Position numbers and translations under genes: made by a program. From JAJVHZ01 sp041395385 (GTDB lineage Bacteria; Pseudomonadota; Gammaproteobacteria; JAJPIJ01), in assembly GCA_041395385.1 (NCBI GenBank), contig JAWLAN010000017.1:45944-109943 (forward strand): DNA of 64,000 nucleotides, given 5' to 3'. Below, piece after piece: positions 1 through 9,495 of this stretch. The stretch's first letter is position 1. Every line of letters starts with the position of its first letter. Below the pieces are notes generated by a model that saw only the letters and a program-made list of their open reading frames with translations, was not told where the DNA came from and made no database searches.

Positions 1-1
1 G

Positions 2-532
2 CCTGCGGGCGGTGGATTCGAGTTCGTCAACGAGATCGTGGGCGGCGTGGTGCCGAAGGAATACATCCCGGCCGTGCAGAAGGGTGTCGAGGAACAGCTG
101 CAGAACGGCGTCATCGCCGGCTACCCGGTCGTCGACGTACGAGTGACCATATTCGACGGCTCCTACCACGACGTCGACTCCAACGAAATGGCGTTCAAGA
201 TCGCCGGCTCGATGGGCTTCAAGGAAGGTGCCAAGCTCGGCAAGCCGGTCCTGCTCGAGCCGATCATGAAGGTCGAGGTGGTCACGCCCGAGGAATACAT
301 GGGAACCGTGAACGGCGATCTCAATCGTCGCCGCGGCATCCTGCTGGGCACCGAGGACTCGCCCTCCGGCAAGATCGTGCGCGCCGAGGTGCCGCTGTCG
401 GAGATGTTCGGATACGCCACCGACCTGCGCTCCGCGACGCAGGGCCGTGCCACGTACACTATGGAATTTGAGAAGTATTCGGAGGCACCGGCGAGCGTCG
501 CCGAGGCCGTAATCAAGAAATCCGCCAGTTAA
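2..532 (+). CDS. fusA: Elongation factor G, C-terminal part
   Basis: This is the last 176 residues of EF-G, the GTPase that drives ribosomal translocation; the start lies before the window. The reading frame is open from base 2 and begins inside the conserved FEFVNEIVGGVVPKEYIP stretch of domain IV. It then runs through domain V, including SPSGKIVRAEVPLSEMFGYATDLRS-type sequence that is diagnostic of EF-G, and ends at a TAA. The downstream neighbour is tuf, 31 bases later, which is the usual end of the str operon (rpsL-rpsG-fusA-tuf). Nothing unusual is seen in the visible part. Confidence 0.97.
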   Translation, partial: PAGGGFEFVNEIVGGVVPKEYIPAVQKGVEEQLQNGVIAGYPVVDVRVTIFDGSYHDVDSNEMAFKIAGSMGFKEGAKLGKPVLLEPIMKVEVVTPEEYMGTVNGDLNRRRGILLGTEDSPSGKIVRAEVPLSEMFGYATDLRSATQGRATYTMEFEKYSEAPASVAEAVIKKSAS

Positions 533-563
533 TACCCAGAACCGACGAGTGAGGTAGGCATTT

Positions 564-1756
<1,193 letters not shown>

Positions 1757-1757
1757 A

Positions 1758-1859
1758 CAGTGACTGGTAACTGGTAATTGGTGACTGGCAGGCGACGGCC
1801 CGCTGCCCCCGAACCACCAACCACTAATCACTGATCGCCAATTACTGATCACGAGTTAC
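1758..1859. repeat. Imperfect palindrome of GTGACTGG-type units between tuf and rpsJ
   Basis: The spacer between tuf and rpsJ is built from short reiterated units. The left half reads GTGACTGG, GTAACTGG, GTAATTGG, GTGACTGG on the plus strand. The right half, read on the minus strand, gives GTGATCAG, GTAATTGG, CGATCAG, GTGATTAG, TGGTTGG. The two halves can therefore pair as a long imperfect hairpin around a GC-rich loop (about 1793-1810). No T-tract follows, so it is not a classical terminator. It may be a dispersed intergenic repeat or an RNA structure separating tuf from the S10 operon. Confidence 0.6.
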
Positions 1860-1866
1860 AGAAAAC

Positions 1867-2178
1867 ATGAATCAACAAGTCATACGTATCCGGCTCAAGG
1901 CCTTCGACCATCGACTGATCGATCAGTCGACCAAGGAGATCGTCGAGACCGCCAAGCGCACCGGCGCCCAGGTCAAGGGCCCCATCCCGCTGCCGACGAA
2001 GATCGAGCGGTTCACCGTTCTGACTTCCCCGCACGTGGACAAGGATTCGCGTGACCAGTTCGAGCTGCGCACGCACAAGCGCCTGCTCGACATCGTCAAC
2101 CCGACGGACAAGACCGTAGACGCGCTGATGAAGCTCGAGCTCGCCGCCGGCGTCGACGTTCAGATCAAGTTGAATTAA
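1867..2178 (+). CDS. rpsJ: 30S ribosomal protein S10
   Basis: A 103-residue protein, the same length as E. coli S10, beginning MNQQVIRIRLKAFDHRLID and carrying the conserved IPLPTKIERFTVL and SPHVDKDSRDQFE segments. S10 sits in the head of the small subunit and also partners NusB in antitermination. It is the first gene of the S10 operon, 110 bases after the repaired end of tuf and 27 bases before rplC. The ATG follows a purine-rich ACAGAAAAC stretch rather than a strong Shine-Dalgarno. Confidence 0.98.
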   Translation: MNQQVIRIRLKAFDHRLIDQSTKEIVETAKRTGAQVKGPIPLPTKIERFTVLTSPHVDKDSRDQFELRTHKRLLDIVNPTDKTVDALMKLELAAGVDVQIKLN

Positions 2179-2205
2179 GAAGATTACGGACTCAGGACAG
2201 CCACG

Positions 2206-2856
2206 ATGACGCTTGGAGTAGTCGGTCGGAAGTGCGGCATGACCACCCTCTTCAACGAGAGCGGTGCGTTGGTGCCCGTGACGGTGATTGAGGTGCTGCC
2301 GAATCGCATCACCCAGGTGAAGTCGGCGGAGTCCGATGGCTACAGCGCCGTGCAGGTCACCTGGGGCCAGCGCAAGCAGAGTCACGTGAACAAGGCGATG
2401 GCCGGCGTATTCGCGAAGGCCAACGTGGAGGCCGGAGAAGGCACCTTCGAGCTGCGTCTGGCCGAGGGCGAGGGCAAGGATTTCGCGCCGGGCCAGCAGA
2501 TCACGGTGGAGATATTCGAGGCAGGCCAGAAGGTGGACGTCCAGGGCACGACGATCGGCAAGGGCTTCGCCGGCACCATCAAGCGTCACCACTTCAACTC
2601 GCACGACGCCTCGCACGGCAACTCGGTGTCGCATCGCACGCCCGGTTCCACCGGCCAGCGCCAGACCCCGGGACGCGTGTTCAAGGGCAAGAAGATGTAC
2701 GGCCATCTCGGCGACGCCAAGCGCACGGCGCCGAACCTCGAGGTCGTCCGCGTCGACAAGGATCGCAATCTCATCCTGGTCAAGGGCGCGGTCCCCGGCG
2801 CCCGGGGGGGCAAGCTGCTGGTCAGGCCGGCGGCGAAGGTGAAGAGGAAATCGTGA
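2206..2856 (+). CDS. rplC: 50S ribosomal protein L3
   Basis: A 216-residue L3, slightly longer than the E. coli protein (209). It starts MTLGVVGRKCGMT and contains GKGFAGTIKRHHF and the GSTGQRQTPGRVFKGKKM loop, where the glutamine near residue 150 is the one methylated by PrmB in E. coli. L3 is an early-assembling large-subunit protein that reaches the peptidyl-transferase centre. Its stop codon overlaps the start of rplD in a TGATG arrangement, which suggests coupled translation. Confidence 0.98.
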   Translation: MTLGVVGRKCGMTTLFNESGALVPVTVIEVLPNRITQVKSAESDGYSAVQVTWGQRKQSHVNKAMAGVFAKANVEAGEGTFELRLAEGEGKDFAPGQQITVEIFEAGQKVDVQGTTIGKGFAGTIKRHHFNSHDASHGNSVSHRTPGSTGQRQTPGRVFKGKKMYGHLGDAKRTAPNLEVVRVDKDRNLILVKGAVPGARGGKLLVRPAAKVKRKS

Positions 2857-3473
2857 TGGATATCAGTCTGCATACCAGCAGCGGAAAGAAGGCGGGCAGC
2901 CTGACGGTGTCCGACGCGGTGTTCGGCGCCGAGTACAACGAGCCGCTCGTGCACCAGGTGGTCGTGGCGTACATGAACGCCGCGCGCGCCGGCACCAAGG
3001 CGCAAAAAACGCGCGCCGAGGTCTCCGGCGGCAACAGCAAGCCCTTCAAGCAGAAGGGAACCGGCCGCGCCCGCGCCGGCACGACCCGTGGTCCGTTGTG
3101 GCGCACCGGCGGCCGCGCATTCGCCGCCCGGCCGCGCAGCTACGAACAGAAGGTCAATCGCAAGATGTACCGGCAGGCGATGCGCTCCATTCTCTCCGAG
3201 CTGATCCGCCAGGACCGGCTGTCGACGGTCGAGAGCTTCGCGGTCGACGCCGCCAAGACCAAGTCGCTGGTCGCCCGCCTGAACGAGTTGAAGACGAACA
3301 ACGCGCTCATCATCATCGACAGCGAGGACCGCAATCTTTACCTGGCGGCTCGCAACGTCCCGCACGTGGACGTGGTGGAGGCGAGGCAGGTCGATCCGGT
3401 GAGTCTCATCAACTTCGAGAAGGTGCTCGTCACCAAGGCGGCGATGCAGCAGCTGGAGGCGCGTCTGTCATGA
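2856..3473 (+). CDS. rplD: 50S ribosomal protein L4
   Basis: A 205-residue L4 (201 in E. coli). The ATG at 2856 overlaps the rplC stop as TGATG; a GTG three bases earlier is possible but adds only one residue. The conserved RAGTKAQKTRAEVSGGN, KPFKQKGTGRARAG and PLWRTGGRAF loop lines the exit tunnel. In E. coli L4 represses the S10 operon by binding its leader; no such leader structure could be confirmed here. The gene ends overlapping rplW by four bases (ATGA). Confidence 0.98.
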   Translation: MDISLHTSSGKKAGSLTVSDAVFGAEYNEPLVHQVVVAYMNAARAGTKAQKTRAEVSGGNSKPFKQKGTGRARAGTTRGPLWRTGGRAFAARPRSYEQKVNRKMYRQAMRSILSELIRQDRLSTVESFAVDAAKTKSLVARLNELKTNNALIIIDSEDRNLYLAARNVPHVDVVEARQVDPVSLINFEKVLVTKAAMQQLEARLS

Positions 3474-3763
3474 ACCAGGAACAGCTCATCAACGTGCTCG
3501 TCTCCCCGCTCGTGTCCGAGAAGACCGCTCGCGCGATGGAGAACAACCAGTACGTCTTCGCCGTGCAGCCGCGCGCCACGAAGGACGACGTCAAGAAGGC
3601 CGTCGAGCTCATGTTCAAGGTCGAGGTGGCCGCCGTGCAGATGGTGAACATCGCCGGCAAGCTGAAGTCGTTCCGCGGCTCGCCCGGCCGTCGCAACGGC
3701 GTGCGCAAGGCGTACGTGCGGCTGAAGCCGGGCTTCAACATCCAATTCGGAGCGGCGCCCTGA
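3470..3763 (+). CDS. rplW: 50S ribosomal protein L23
   Basis: A 97-residue L23 starting MNQEQLINVLVSPLVSEKT, the usual N-terminus. The same frame is open far upstream, but that part lies inside rplD in another frame and has no L23 homology; the ATG at 3470 overlaps the rplD stop as ATGA. L23 sits at the tunnel exit and is the docking site for trigger factor and SRP. The LKSFRGSPGRRNGVRKAYV tail is typical. Confidence 0.97.
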   Translation: MNQEQLINVLVSPLVSEKTARAMENNQYVFAVQPRATKDDVKKAVELMFKVEVAAVQMVNIAGKLKSFRGSPGRRNGVRKAYVRLKPGFNIQFGAAP

Positions 3764-3795
3764 GGCGCGCTGCGCATCGATCCCAAGGACAGCGT

Positions 3796-4623
3796 ATGGC
3801 ACTGATCAAAGTCAAACCGACATCGCCCGGCCGACGGGCCGTCGTGAAAGTGGTGAGCCCGGAGCTGCACAAGGGCAAACCGGTGGCCTCGCTGCTGGAG
3901 CGCAAGAACCGCTCCGGCGCGCGCAACCACTATGGCCGGCAAACTGTGCGCCACATCGGCGGCGGTCACAAGCAGCACTACCGCCTGATCGACTTCAAGC
4001 GCGACAAGGACGGGATTGCCGCGCGCGTCGAGCGCGTCGAATACGATCCGAACCGTACCTCGCACATCGCGCTGCTGCTGTACGCCGACGGCGAACGCCG
4101 TTACATCATCGCGCCGAAGGGTCTGAAGGCGGGCGACGCCGTCATGTCGGGGATCGACGCGCCAATCGCCGTCGGCAGCGCCATGCCGCTGCGGAACATC
4201 CCGGTCGGCACCACCGTGCACTGCGTCGAGCTCAAGCCCGGCCGCGGCGCGCAGATGGGCCGCGCCGCCGGAGCGGCAATCCAGCTGGTGGCTCGCGAGG
4301 GCGCCCACGCGACGCTGCGCATGCGCTCCGGCGAGATGCGCAAGGTTCCCGTGGACTGCCGCGCGACGGTCGGCGAGGTCGGAAACGCCGAGCACTCGCT
4401 GCGCAACCTCGGCAAGGCCGGCGCCAACCGCTGGCGCGGCATCCGCCCGACGGTGCGCGGCGTGGTGATGAACCCCGTGGATCATCCGCACGGCGGCGGC
4501 GAGGGCAAGACCTCCGGCGGTCGCCACCCGGTGACGCCGCATGGCGTGCCGACCAAGGGTTACAAGACCCGCAAGAACAAGCGCACCGCGGGCATGATCA
4601 TCCGCCGTCGCAACGACAAGTAA
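3796..4623 (+). CDS. rplB: 50S ribosomal protein L2
   Basis: A 275-residue L2 (273 in E. coli) starting MALIKVKPTSPGRRAVVKV. It contains HKQHYRLIDFKRDKDGI, the AAGAAIQLVAREG region and the C-terminal MNPVDHPHGGGEGK segment, whose histidine is implicated in peptidyl-transferase function. It is a core large-subunit protein, lies between rplW and rpsS, and is followed 10 bases later by the GTG start of rpsS. Confidence 0.98.
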   Translation: MALIKVKPTSPGRRAVVKVVSPELHKGKPVASLLERKNRSGARNHYGRQTVRHIGGGHKQHYRLIDFKRDKDGIAARVERVEYDPNRTSHIALLLYADGERRYIIAPKGLKAGDAVMSGIDAPIAVGSAMPLRNIPVGTTVHCVELKPGRGAQMGRAAGAAIQLVAREGAHATLRMRSGEMRKVPVDCRATVGEVGNAEHSLRNLGKAGANRWRGIRPTVRGVVMNPVDHPHGGGEGKTSGGRHPVTPHGVPTKGYKTRKNKRTAGMIIRRRNDK

Positions 4624-4633
4624 GGGGTAGACC

Positions 4634-4909
4634 GTGCCACGTTCAGTCAAGAAAGGACCATTCGTCGACCATCACCTTGCCGCCAAGGTGGACAAGGCCC
4701 GCGCCAATAACGACAAGCGCCCGATCAAGACCTGGTCGCGCCGTTCGGTGGTGCTGCCGGACATGGTCGGGTTCACGATACAGGTGCACAACGGCAAGCA
4801 GCACATCCCGGTTTACGTATCGGAGAACATGGTCGGCCACAAACTCGGCGAGTTCGCCGGCACGCGCACCTTTCGTGGGCATACGGCCGACAAGAAGGCG
4901 AAGGCCTGA
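4634..4909 (+). CDS. rpsS: 30S ribosomal protein S19
   Basis: A 91-residue S19 starting with GTG (residues PRSVKKGPFVDHHLAAKV follow) and ending with HKLGEFAGTRTFRGHTADKKAKA. S19 lies in the 30S head and contacts S13. The GTG is chosen because homologues begin PRS(L/V)KKGPF and no ATG is close; GGGGTAG lies just upstream. It is in the canonical S10 operon position. Confidence 0.97.
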   Translation: MPRSVKKGPFVDHHLAAKVDKARANNDKRPIKTWSRRSVVLPDMVGFTIQVHNGKQHIPVYVSENMVGHKLGEFAGTRTFRGHTADKKAKA

Positions 4910-4923
4910 GAAAGGACCTGCAA

Positions 4924-5256
4924 ATGGCAACCACGGCAAAGTATCGCAACGCCCGCATCTCCGCGCAGAAGCTGCGCCTGGTCGCGGACCAGGTTCGCGG
5001 GCTCCCCGTCGAGCGCGCGATCAACCTGCTGAACTTCAGCAACAAGAAGGCCGCCGGGATTATCAAGAAGTGCCTCGAGTCGGCCATCGCCAACGCCGAA
5101 CACAACGATGCGGCGGACATCGACGAGCTGAAGGTCACGACCATATTCGTGGACGAGGGGCCATCGATGAAGCGCATCATGAGCCGGGCGCGCGGCCGGG
5201 CCGATCGCATCACCAAGCGCATGTCGCACGTCACCATCGCGGTGTCGGAAAAGTAA
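4924..5256 (+). CDS. rplV: 50S ribosomal protein L22
   Basis: A 110-residue L22, the same length as in E. coli. The conserved body (ARISAQKLRLVADQVRG, then NAEHNDAADIDEL) and the beta-hairpin region (RIMSRARGRADRITKRMSHV) that lines the exit tunnel and macrolide site are present. AGAAAGGA lies upstream of the ATG. It is followed 15 bases later by rpsC. Confidence 0.98.
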   Translation: MATTAKYRNARISAQKLRLVADQVRGLPVERAINLLNFSNKKAAGIIKKCLESAIANAEHNDAADIDELKVTTIFVDEGPSMKRIMSRARGRADRITKRMSHVTIAVSEK

Positions 5257-5271
5257 GAGGCGGAAGACGCA

Positions 5272-5955
5272 ATGGGTCAGAAAGTACATCCGACTGGTAT
5301 ACGGCTTGGCATCGTCAAGGACTGGACGTCGACGTGGTACGCCGACTCCAGGCATTACGCCGACTACTTGAACACCGATATCAAGGTGCGCGAGTTCCTG
5401 CGCAAGCAGCTGGCACATGCCTCGGTGAGCCGCATCCAGATCGAGCGCCCGGCCCACAACGCGCGCATCGTGATCCATACCGCGCGCCCGGGCATCGTGA
5501 TCGGCAAGAAAGGCGAGGACATAGAGGTCCTGCGCAAGAAGGTCTCGGCGATGATGGGCGTGCCAGTAACGATAAACGTCGAGGAGATCCGCAAGCCGGA
5601 GCTCGATGCTTATCTGGTGGCCGAGAGCATCGCGCACCAGCTGGAAAAGCGCATCATGTTCCGGCGTGCCATGAAGCGCGCCGTGCAGAATTCCATGCGC
5701 CTGGGTGCCCAGGGCATCAAGGTGACGGTCGCCGGCCGGTTGAACGGTGCCGAGATCGCGCGTACCGAATGGTACCGCGAGGGTCGCGTGCCACTGCATA
5801 CGCTGCGCGCGGACATTGACTTCGGCTTCGCCGAGGCGCGGACCACCTATGGCGTCATCGGCGTGAAGGTCTGGATCTTCAAAGGCGAGATCCTGGACAG
5901 CGGCGGCGCAACCGAGGCTGAGAAAACCGACGCCGCAGTGGCGGCCGAGGGCTAG
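5272..5955 (+). CDS. rpsC: 30S ribosomal protein S3
   Basis: A 227-residue S3 (233 in E. coli) starting MGQKVHPTGIRLGI. The KH domain follows with the VIGKKGEDIEVLRKKV loop, and the C-terminal domain includes EIARTEWYREGRVPLHTLRADIDFG. S3 forms part of the mRNA entry channel and helicase site. The C-terminal tail is short and ends in an Ala/Glu-rich stretch. rplP starts 22 bases downstream. Confidence 0.98.
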   Translation: MGQKVHPTGIRLGIVKDWTSTWYADSRHYADYLNTDIKVREFLRKQLAHASVSRIQIERPAHNARIVIHTARPGIVIGKKGEDIEVLRKKVSAMMGVPVTINVEEIRKPELDAYLVAESIAHQLEKRIMFRRAMKRAVQNSMRLGAQGIKVTVAGRLNGAEIARTEWYREGRVPLHTLRADIDFGFAEARTTYGVIGVKVWIFKGEILDSGGATEAEKTDAAVAAEG

Positions 5956-5977
5956 GGCTTTTTGAGAGGATTGTGTC

Positions 5978-6391
5978 GTGCTCCAACCCAAGAACACGAA
6001 ATACAGAAAACAGCACAAGATGCGCAACCGCGGCCTGGCTCAGGCGGGCGCGCGCGTCAGTTTCGGCGAGTTCGGGCTGAAGGCGCTTGAGAACGGCCGC
6101 ATCACCGCCCGGCAGATCGAAGCGGCGCGCCGTGTGATCACCCGCCAGATGAAGCGCGGCGGCAAGGTCTGGATCCGCGTATTCCCGGACAAGCCGATCA
6201 CCCGCAAGCCGCTGGAGGTCCGCATGGGCAACGGCAAGGGCAGCGTGGAGTACTGGGTCGCCCAGATCCAGCCCGGCAAGGTGCTGTATGAACTCGAGGG
6301 GGTTTCCGAGGCGGAGGCCAGAGAGGCATTCCGACTCGCCGCCGCGAAGCTCCCGGTCAAGACTTCGTTTGCGATACGGACGGTGCTGTGA
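5978..6391 (+). CDS. rplP: 50S ribosomal protein L16
   Basis: A 137-residue L16 (136 in E. coli). The start is GTG at 5978, giving a mature start of LQPKNTKYRKQHKMRNRGLA, which matches the family N-terminus. The VWIRVFPDKPITRKP and EVRMGNGKG segments contact the A-site tRNA region. GAGAGGA lies about ten bases upstream. The stop overlaps the rpmC start region. Confidence 0.97.
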   Translation: MLQPKNTKYRKQHKMRNRGLAQAGARVSFGEFGLKALENGRITARQIEAARRVITRQMKRGGKVWIRVFPDKPITRKPLEVRMGNGKGSVEYWVAQIQPGKVLYELEGVSEAEAREAFRLAAAKLPVKTSFAIRTVL

Positions 6392-6594
6392 TGCGTACCA
6401 GCGAATTGCGCCAGAAGAGCGCCAAGGAACTCAGCGATCTCCTGATCGATCTGCGCCGGGAGCAGTTCAGCCTGCGCATGCAGCAGGGTAGCGGGCAGCC
6501 GGCGCGCCCGAGCCAGATCCGCGCGTTGCGCAAGGATATCGCGCGCATCAAGACGATCCAGAACGAGATGAACAGCAAGGGTGGCGCGAAATGA
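6391..6594 (+). CDS. rpmC: 50S ribosomal protein L29
   Basis: A 67-residue helical L29 starting MRTSELRQKSAKELSDLL. The ATG at 6391 overlaps the rplP stop as TGATG; a GTG one codon earlier is an alternative. L29 borders the tunnel exit next to L23. It ends overlapping rpsQ by four bases. Confidence 0.95.
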   Translation: MRTSELRQKSAKELSDLLIDLRREQFSLRMQQGSGQPARPSQIRALRKDIARIKTIQNEMNSKGGAK

Positions 6595-6866
6595 CGACCG
6601 AAACCACGAACGAGATCAACCGGCGCGTGCTCGTCGGCGAAGTCGTCAGCACCAAGATGGACAAGACGATCGCCGTGCGGGTCGAGCGCATGGTGGCGCA
6701 CCCGCTCTACAAGAAATACGTCCGCAAGAGCACGAAGTTCCTCGCTCACGACGAGGGGAACGAATGCCGCGAAGGCGATACGGTCGCGATCGAGGAATGC
6801 CGTCCGCTGTCCAAGCGCAAGAGCTGGCGGCTTCAGAAGATTATTGAGCGCGCGGTGTCGGCCTGA
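6591..6866 (+). CDS. rpsQ: 30S ribosomal protein S17
   Basis: A 91-residue S17 (84 in E. coli), with the OB-fold segments VGEVVSTKMDKTIAVRVERMV and HPLYKKYVRKSTKFLAHDE, and CRPLSKRKSWRL near the C-terminus. It is an early 16S rRNA-binding protein. The ATG overlaps the rpmC stop as ATGA. It is the last gene of the S10 group. Confidence 0.97.
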   Translation: MTTETTNEINRRVLVGEVVSTKMDKTIAVRVERMVAHPLYKKYVRKSTKFLAHDEGNECREGDTVAIEECRPLSKRKSWRLQKIIERAVSA

Positions 6867-6908
6867 CGGTAGCGGCGCGGCGCAGAGAGGCTTTACGGGA
6901 GACGACCG

Positions 6909-7277
6909 ATGATACAGATGACCACCATGCTGGACGCCGCCGACAACAGCGGCGCGCGCCGCCTGATGTGCATCAAGGTGATGAAGGGATCCAAGGCCCG
7001 CTATGCCGGCATTGGCGACATCATCAAGGTGACGGTGAAGGAAGCCGCGCCCCAGGGAAAGGTGAAGAAGGGCGAGGTCTTCAACGCCGTCGTCGTGCGC
7101 ACCCGCAAGGGCGTGCGGCGTCCCGACGGTTCGGTGATCCGCTTCGACGGCAACGCGGCCGTACTGCTGGACAAGCAGATGCAGCCTATCGGCACGCGCA
7201 TCTTTGGGCCGGTCACCCGCGAGCTGCGCAGCGAGCAGTTCATGCGCATCGTATCGTTGGCGCCGGAAGTGTTGTGA
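6909..7277 (+). CDS. rplN: 50S ribosomal protein L14
   Basis: A 122-residue L14 (123 in E. coli) starting MIQMTTMLDAADNSGARR. This is the first gene of the spc group, 42 bases after rpsQ, with GGGAGACGACCG upstream of the ATG. L14 lies at the subunit interface and is the binding site for the silencing factor RsfS. The final segment FGPVTRELRSEQFMRIVSLAPEVL is canonical. Confidence 0.98.
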   Translation: MIQMTTMLDAADNSGARRLMCIKVMKGSKARYAGIGDIIKVTVKEAAPQGKVKKGEVFNAVVVRTRKGVRRPDGSVIRFDGNAAVLLDKQMQPIGTRIFGPVTRELRSEQFMRIVSLAPEVL

Positions 7278-7293
7278 GTCAGGTACTGCAAAC

Positions 7294-7611
7294 ATGAAGA
7301 AGATTCGAAAAGGCGACGAGGTGATGGTTTTGACGGGCCGCAACAAGAGCGCCCGCGGCAAGGTGCTGCGCGTGCTCGACGACGAACGGCTCGTCGTCGA
7401 GGGCGTGAATCTCGTCAAGCGACATACCCGCCCGAACCCGCAGGTGGGGCAGGCCGGCGGCATCATCGAGAAGGAGGCCCCGATCCACGTATCGAACGTG
7501 GCGATCTACAACGCCGCCACGGGCAAGGCCGATCGAGTCGGATTCAAGACGCTCGAGGACGGGCGCAAGGTGCGTTTCTTCAAGTCCAGCGGCGAAGTCG
7601 TGGACATCTAA
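7294..7611 (+). CDS. rplX: 50S ribosomal protein L24
   Basis: A 105-residue L24 with the KOW motif near its N-terminus (MKKIRKGDEVMVLTGRNKSA). The ATG at 7294 is chosen because upstream codons in this frame belong to rplN in another frame. The segment NLVKRHTRPNPQVGQAGGI is typical. L24 is an assembly initiator of the 50S subunit, between rplN and rplE. Confidence 0.97.
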   Translation: MKKIRKGDEVMVLTGRNKSARGKVLRVLDDERLVVEGVNLVKRHTRPNPQVGQAGGIIEKEAPIHVSNVAIYNAATGKADRVGFKTLEDGRKVRFFKSSGEVVDI

Positions 7612-7623
7612 GGGGTCAGTCCC

Positions 7624-8166
7624 ATGGCAAGATTGCAGAATCACTATCGTGAAAAGGTCGTGCCGGCGCTGATGAAGCAATTCGGCTTCAACAGCCCCGT
7701 GCAGGTTCCGCGCATCGTCAAGATCACGCTCAACATGGGCGTGGGCGAGGCGGTTAACGACAAGAAGATTATCGAGCACGCGGTCGAGAACATGACGCAG
7801 ATCGCGGGCCAGAAGCCGGTGGTGACCAAGGCCCGCAAGTCGGTCGCGAACTTCAAGGTGCGCGAGAACTGGCCCGTGGGCGTGATGGTCACGCTGCGTC
7901 GCGAGCGTATGTACGAATTTCTCGACCGCCTGATCAACGTGGCCATTCCGCGTATCCGGGATTTCCGCGGCCTCAGCCCGAGATCCTTCGATGGCCGCGG
8001 CAACTACACGATGGGCGTGAAGGAGCAGATCATTTTCCCGGAGATCGATTTCGACAAGATCGACGCGATTCGCGGCATGGATATCTGCATCAGCACCACC
8101 GCGCGCAGCGACGAGCTCGGGCGCGCGTTGCTGACCGCGTTCAACTTGCCGTTGCGCAATCAGTAG
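7624..8166 (+). CDS. rplE: 50S ribosomal protein L5
   Basis: A 180-residue L5 (179 in E. coli) starting MARLQNHYREKVVPAL. The conserved KITLNMGVGEA and GRGNYTMGVKEQIIFPEI segments are present. L5 binds 5S rRNA and forms a bridge to S13. It is followed 18 bases later by rpsN. Confidence 0.98.
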   Translation: MARLQNHYREKVVPALMKQFGFNSPVQVPRIVKITLNMGVGEAVNDKKIIEHAVENMTQIAGQKPVVTKARKSVANFKVRENWPVGVMVTLRRERMYEFLDRLINVAIPRIRDFRGLSPRSFDGRGNYTMGVKEQIIFPEIDFDKIDAIRGMDICISTTARSDELGRALLTAFNLPLRNQ

Positions 8167-8184
8167 AGGAGCAGAACCAAAGCC

Positions 8185-8490
8185 ATGGCCAAGCTATCCA
8201 TGAAGAACCGCGAGCAGAGGCGCATCGAGCTCGTCAAGAAGATGAAAGCCAAGCGCGACGCGCTGCGCGACAAGATCAAGGATATGTCGCTGAGCGAGGA
8301 GGAACGCGAAGGGGCGCGGTTGGCGCTGCAGAAGATGCCGCGTGATTCCAGCCCGACGCGTGTGCGCAACCGCTGCCGCATCACCGGACGCAGCCGCGGT
8401 TATTACCGCAAGTTCGGACTGTCGCGGAGCAAGTTGCGCAAGGCTGCGATGCGCGGAGATGTCCCCGGCCTCGTGAAGGCCAGTTGGTAA
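8185..8490 (+). CDS. rpsN: 30S ribosomal protein S14
   Basis: A 101-residue S14 of the long E. coli type. It ends with RNRCRITGRSRGYYRKFGLSRSKLR and lacks the CxxC pairs of the zinc-binding short form, so it is the zinc-independent version. It belongs to the head of the 30S subunit and is in the normal spc position between rplE and rpsH. Confidence 0.97.
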   Translation: MAKLSMKNREQRRIELVKKMKAKRDALRDKIKDMSLSEEEREGARLALQKMPRDSSPTRVRNRCRITGRSRGYYRKFGLSRSKLRKAAMRGDVPGLVKASW

Positions 8491-8522
8491 GCCGAGTCCA
8501 GGCGGAACGGAAGATACAGAAG

Positions 8523-8918
8523 ATGAGTTTGCAAGACCCGATCAGCGATATGCTCACGCGCATACGCAACGCGCAGGCCGCCACCAAGCAGACGGTCGCC
8601 ATGCCTTCGTCCACTCGCAAGGTGGCGATCGCGAAGGTCCTGAAGGATGAGGGCTACATAGCCGATTACAGCGTCGCGCCGGTGGACGGCAAACTGACGC
8701 TGACCGTCACGCTCAGGTACTACCAGGGCAAGCCGGTGATCGAGTCGCTCCGGCGCGTAAGCCGGCCCGGGCTGCGCATTTACCGAGGCAAGGGCGAGCT
8801 GCCGAAGGTGATCGGCGGCATGGGCGTGGCCATAGTTTCGACCTCTCGCGGGCTGATGACCGACCGCGCCGCGCGCGCGCAGGGCATCGGCGGCGAGATC
8901 ATTTGCTACGTTTCCTAA
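8523..8918 (+). CDS. rpsH: 30S ribosomal protein S8
   Basis: A 131-residue S8 (130 in E. coli) starting MSLQDPISDMLTRIRNAQ. The frame is open 13 codons upstream, but only the ATG at 8523 matches family starts. The C-terminal SRGLMTDRAARAQGIGGEIICYVS is canonical. In E. coli S8 represses the spc operon at rplE; no regulatory structure was checked here. Confidence 0.97.
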   Translation: MSLQDPISDMLTRIRNAQAATKQTVAMPSSTRKVAIAKVLKDEGYIADYSVAPVDGKLTLTVTLRYYQGKPVIESLRRVSRPGLRIYRGKGELPKVIGGMGVAIVSTSRGLMTDRAARAQGIGGEIICYVS

Positions 8919-8937
8919 CTGAACAGAGTGCGGTGAC

Positions 8938-9471
8938 ATGTCACGGGTAGCCAAGAGACCTATCAAGATTCCCAAGGGCGTTGAGGTGAAGATCAACGGC
9001 CAGGACGTCGCCGTGAAGGGCGCCAAGGGCACCATGGCGCACCGGATCCCGGCCGCCGTGAACGTGGCGCTCGAGGGCGACAGCCTGCAGGTGAGGATGG
9101 CCGAGTCGGGCAAGCGCGCCAGCATGTTCGCCGGCACGACGCGCGCCCTGCTCAACAACATCGTCACCGGCGTTTCCTCGGGCTTCGAGCGCAAGCTCGA
9201 GATCAACGGCGTGGGATACCGCGCCGCCGTGCAGGGCAAGACCCTCAACCTGACGCTGGGATTCTCGCACCCGGTCAACTTCGTAATTCCCGAGGGCATA
9301 TCCATCGAGACGCCCAGCCAGACCGAGATCGTCGTCAAGGGGATGAACAAGCAGCTCGTCGGCGAGGTCGCCGCGAAGATCCGCGCGTACCGCCCGCCGG
9401 AGCCTTACAAGGGCAAGGGCGTGAAGTACGCGAGCGAAACCATCCTGCGCAAGGAGGCCAAGAAGACCTAA
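8938..9471 (+). CDS. rplF: 50S ribosomal protein L6
   Basis: A 177-residue L6, the same length as in E. coli. It has two repeated alpha/beta domains, with GVSSGFERKLEINGVGYRA between them and YKGKGVKYASETILRKEAKKT at the end. It sits near the GTPase-associated region. The start follows a GAGTGCGGTGAC leader. Confidence 0.98.
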   Translation: MSRVAKRPIKIPKGVEVKINGQDVAVKGAKGTMAHRIPAAVNVALEGDSLQVRMAESGKRASMFAGTTRALLNNIVTGVSSGFERKLEINGVGYRAAVQGKTLNLTLGFSHPVNFVIPEGISIETPSQTEIVVKGMNKQLVGEVAAKIRAYRPPEPYKGKGVKYASETILRKEAKKT

Positions 9472-9495
9472 CCGGTCTCGAGGTAAACAGCAGCC

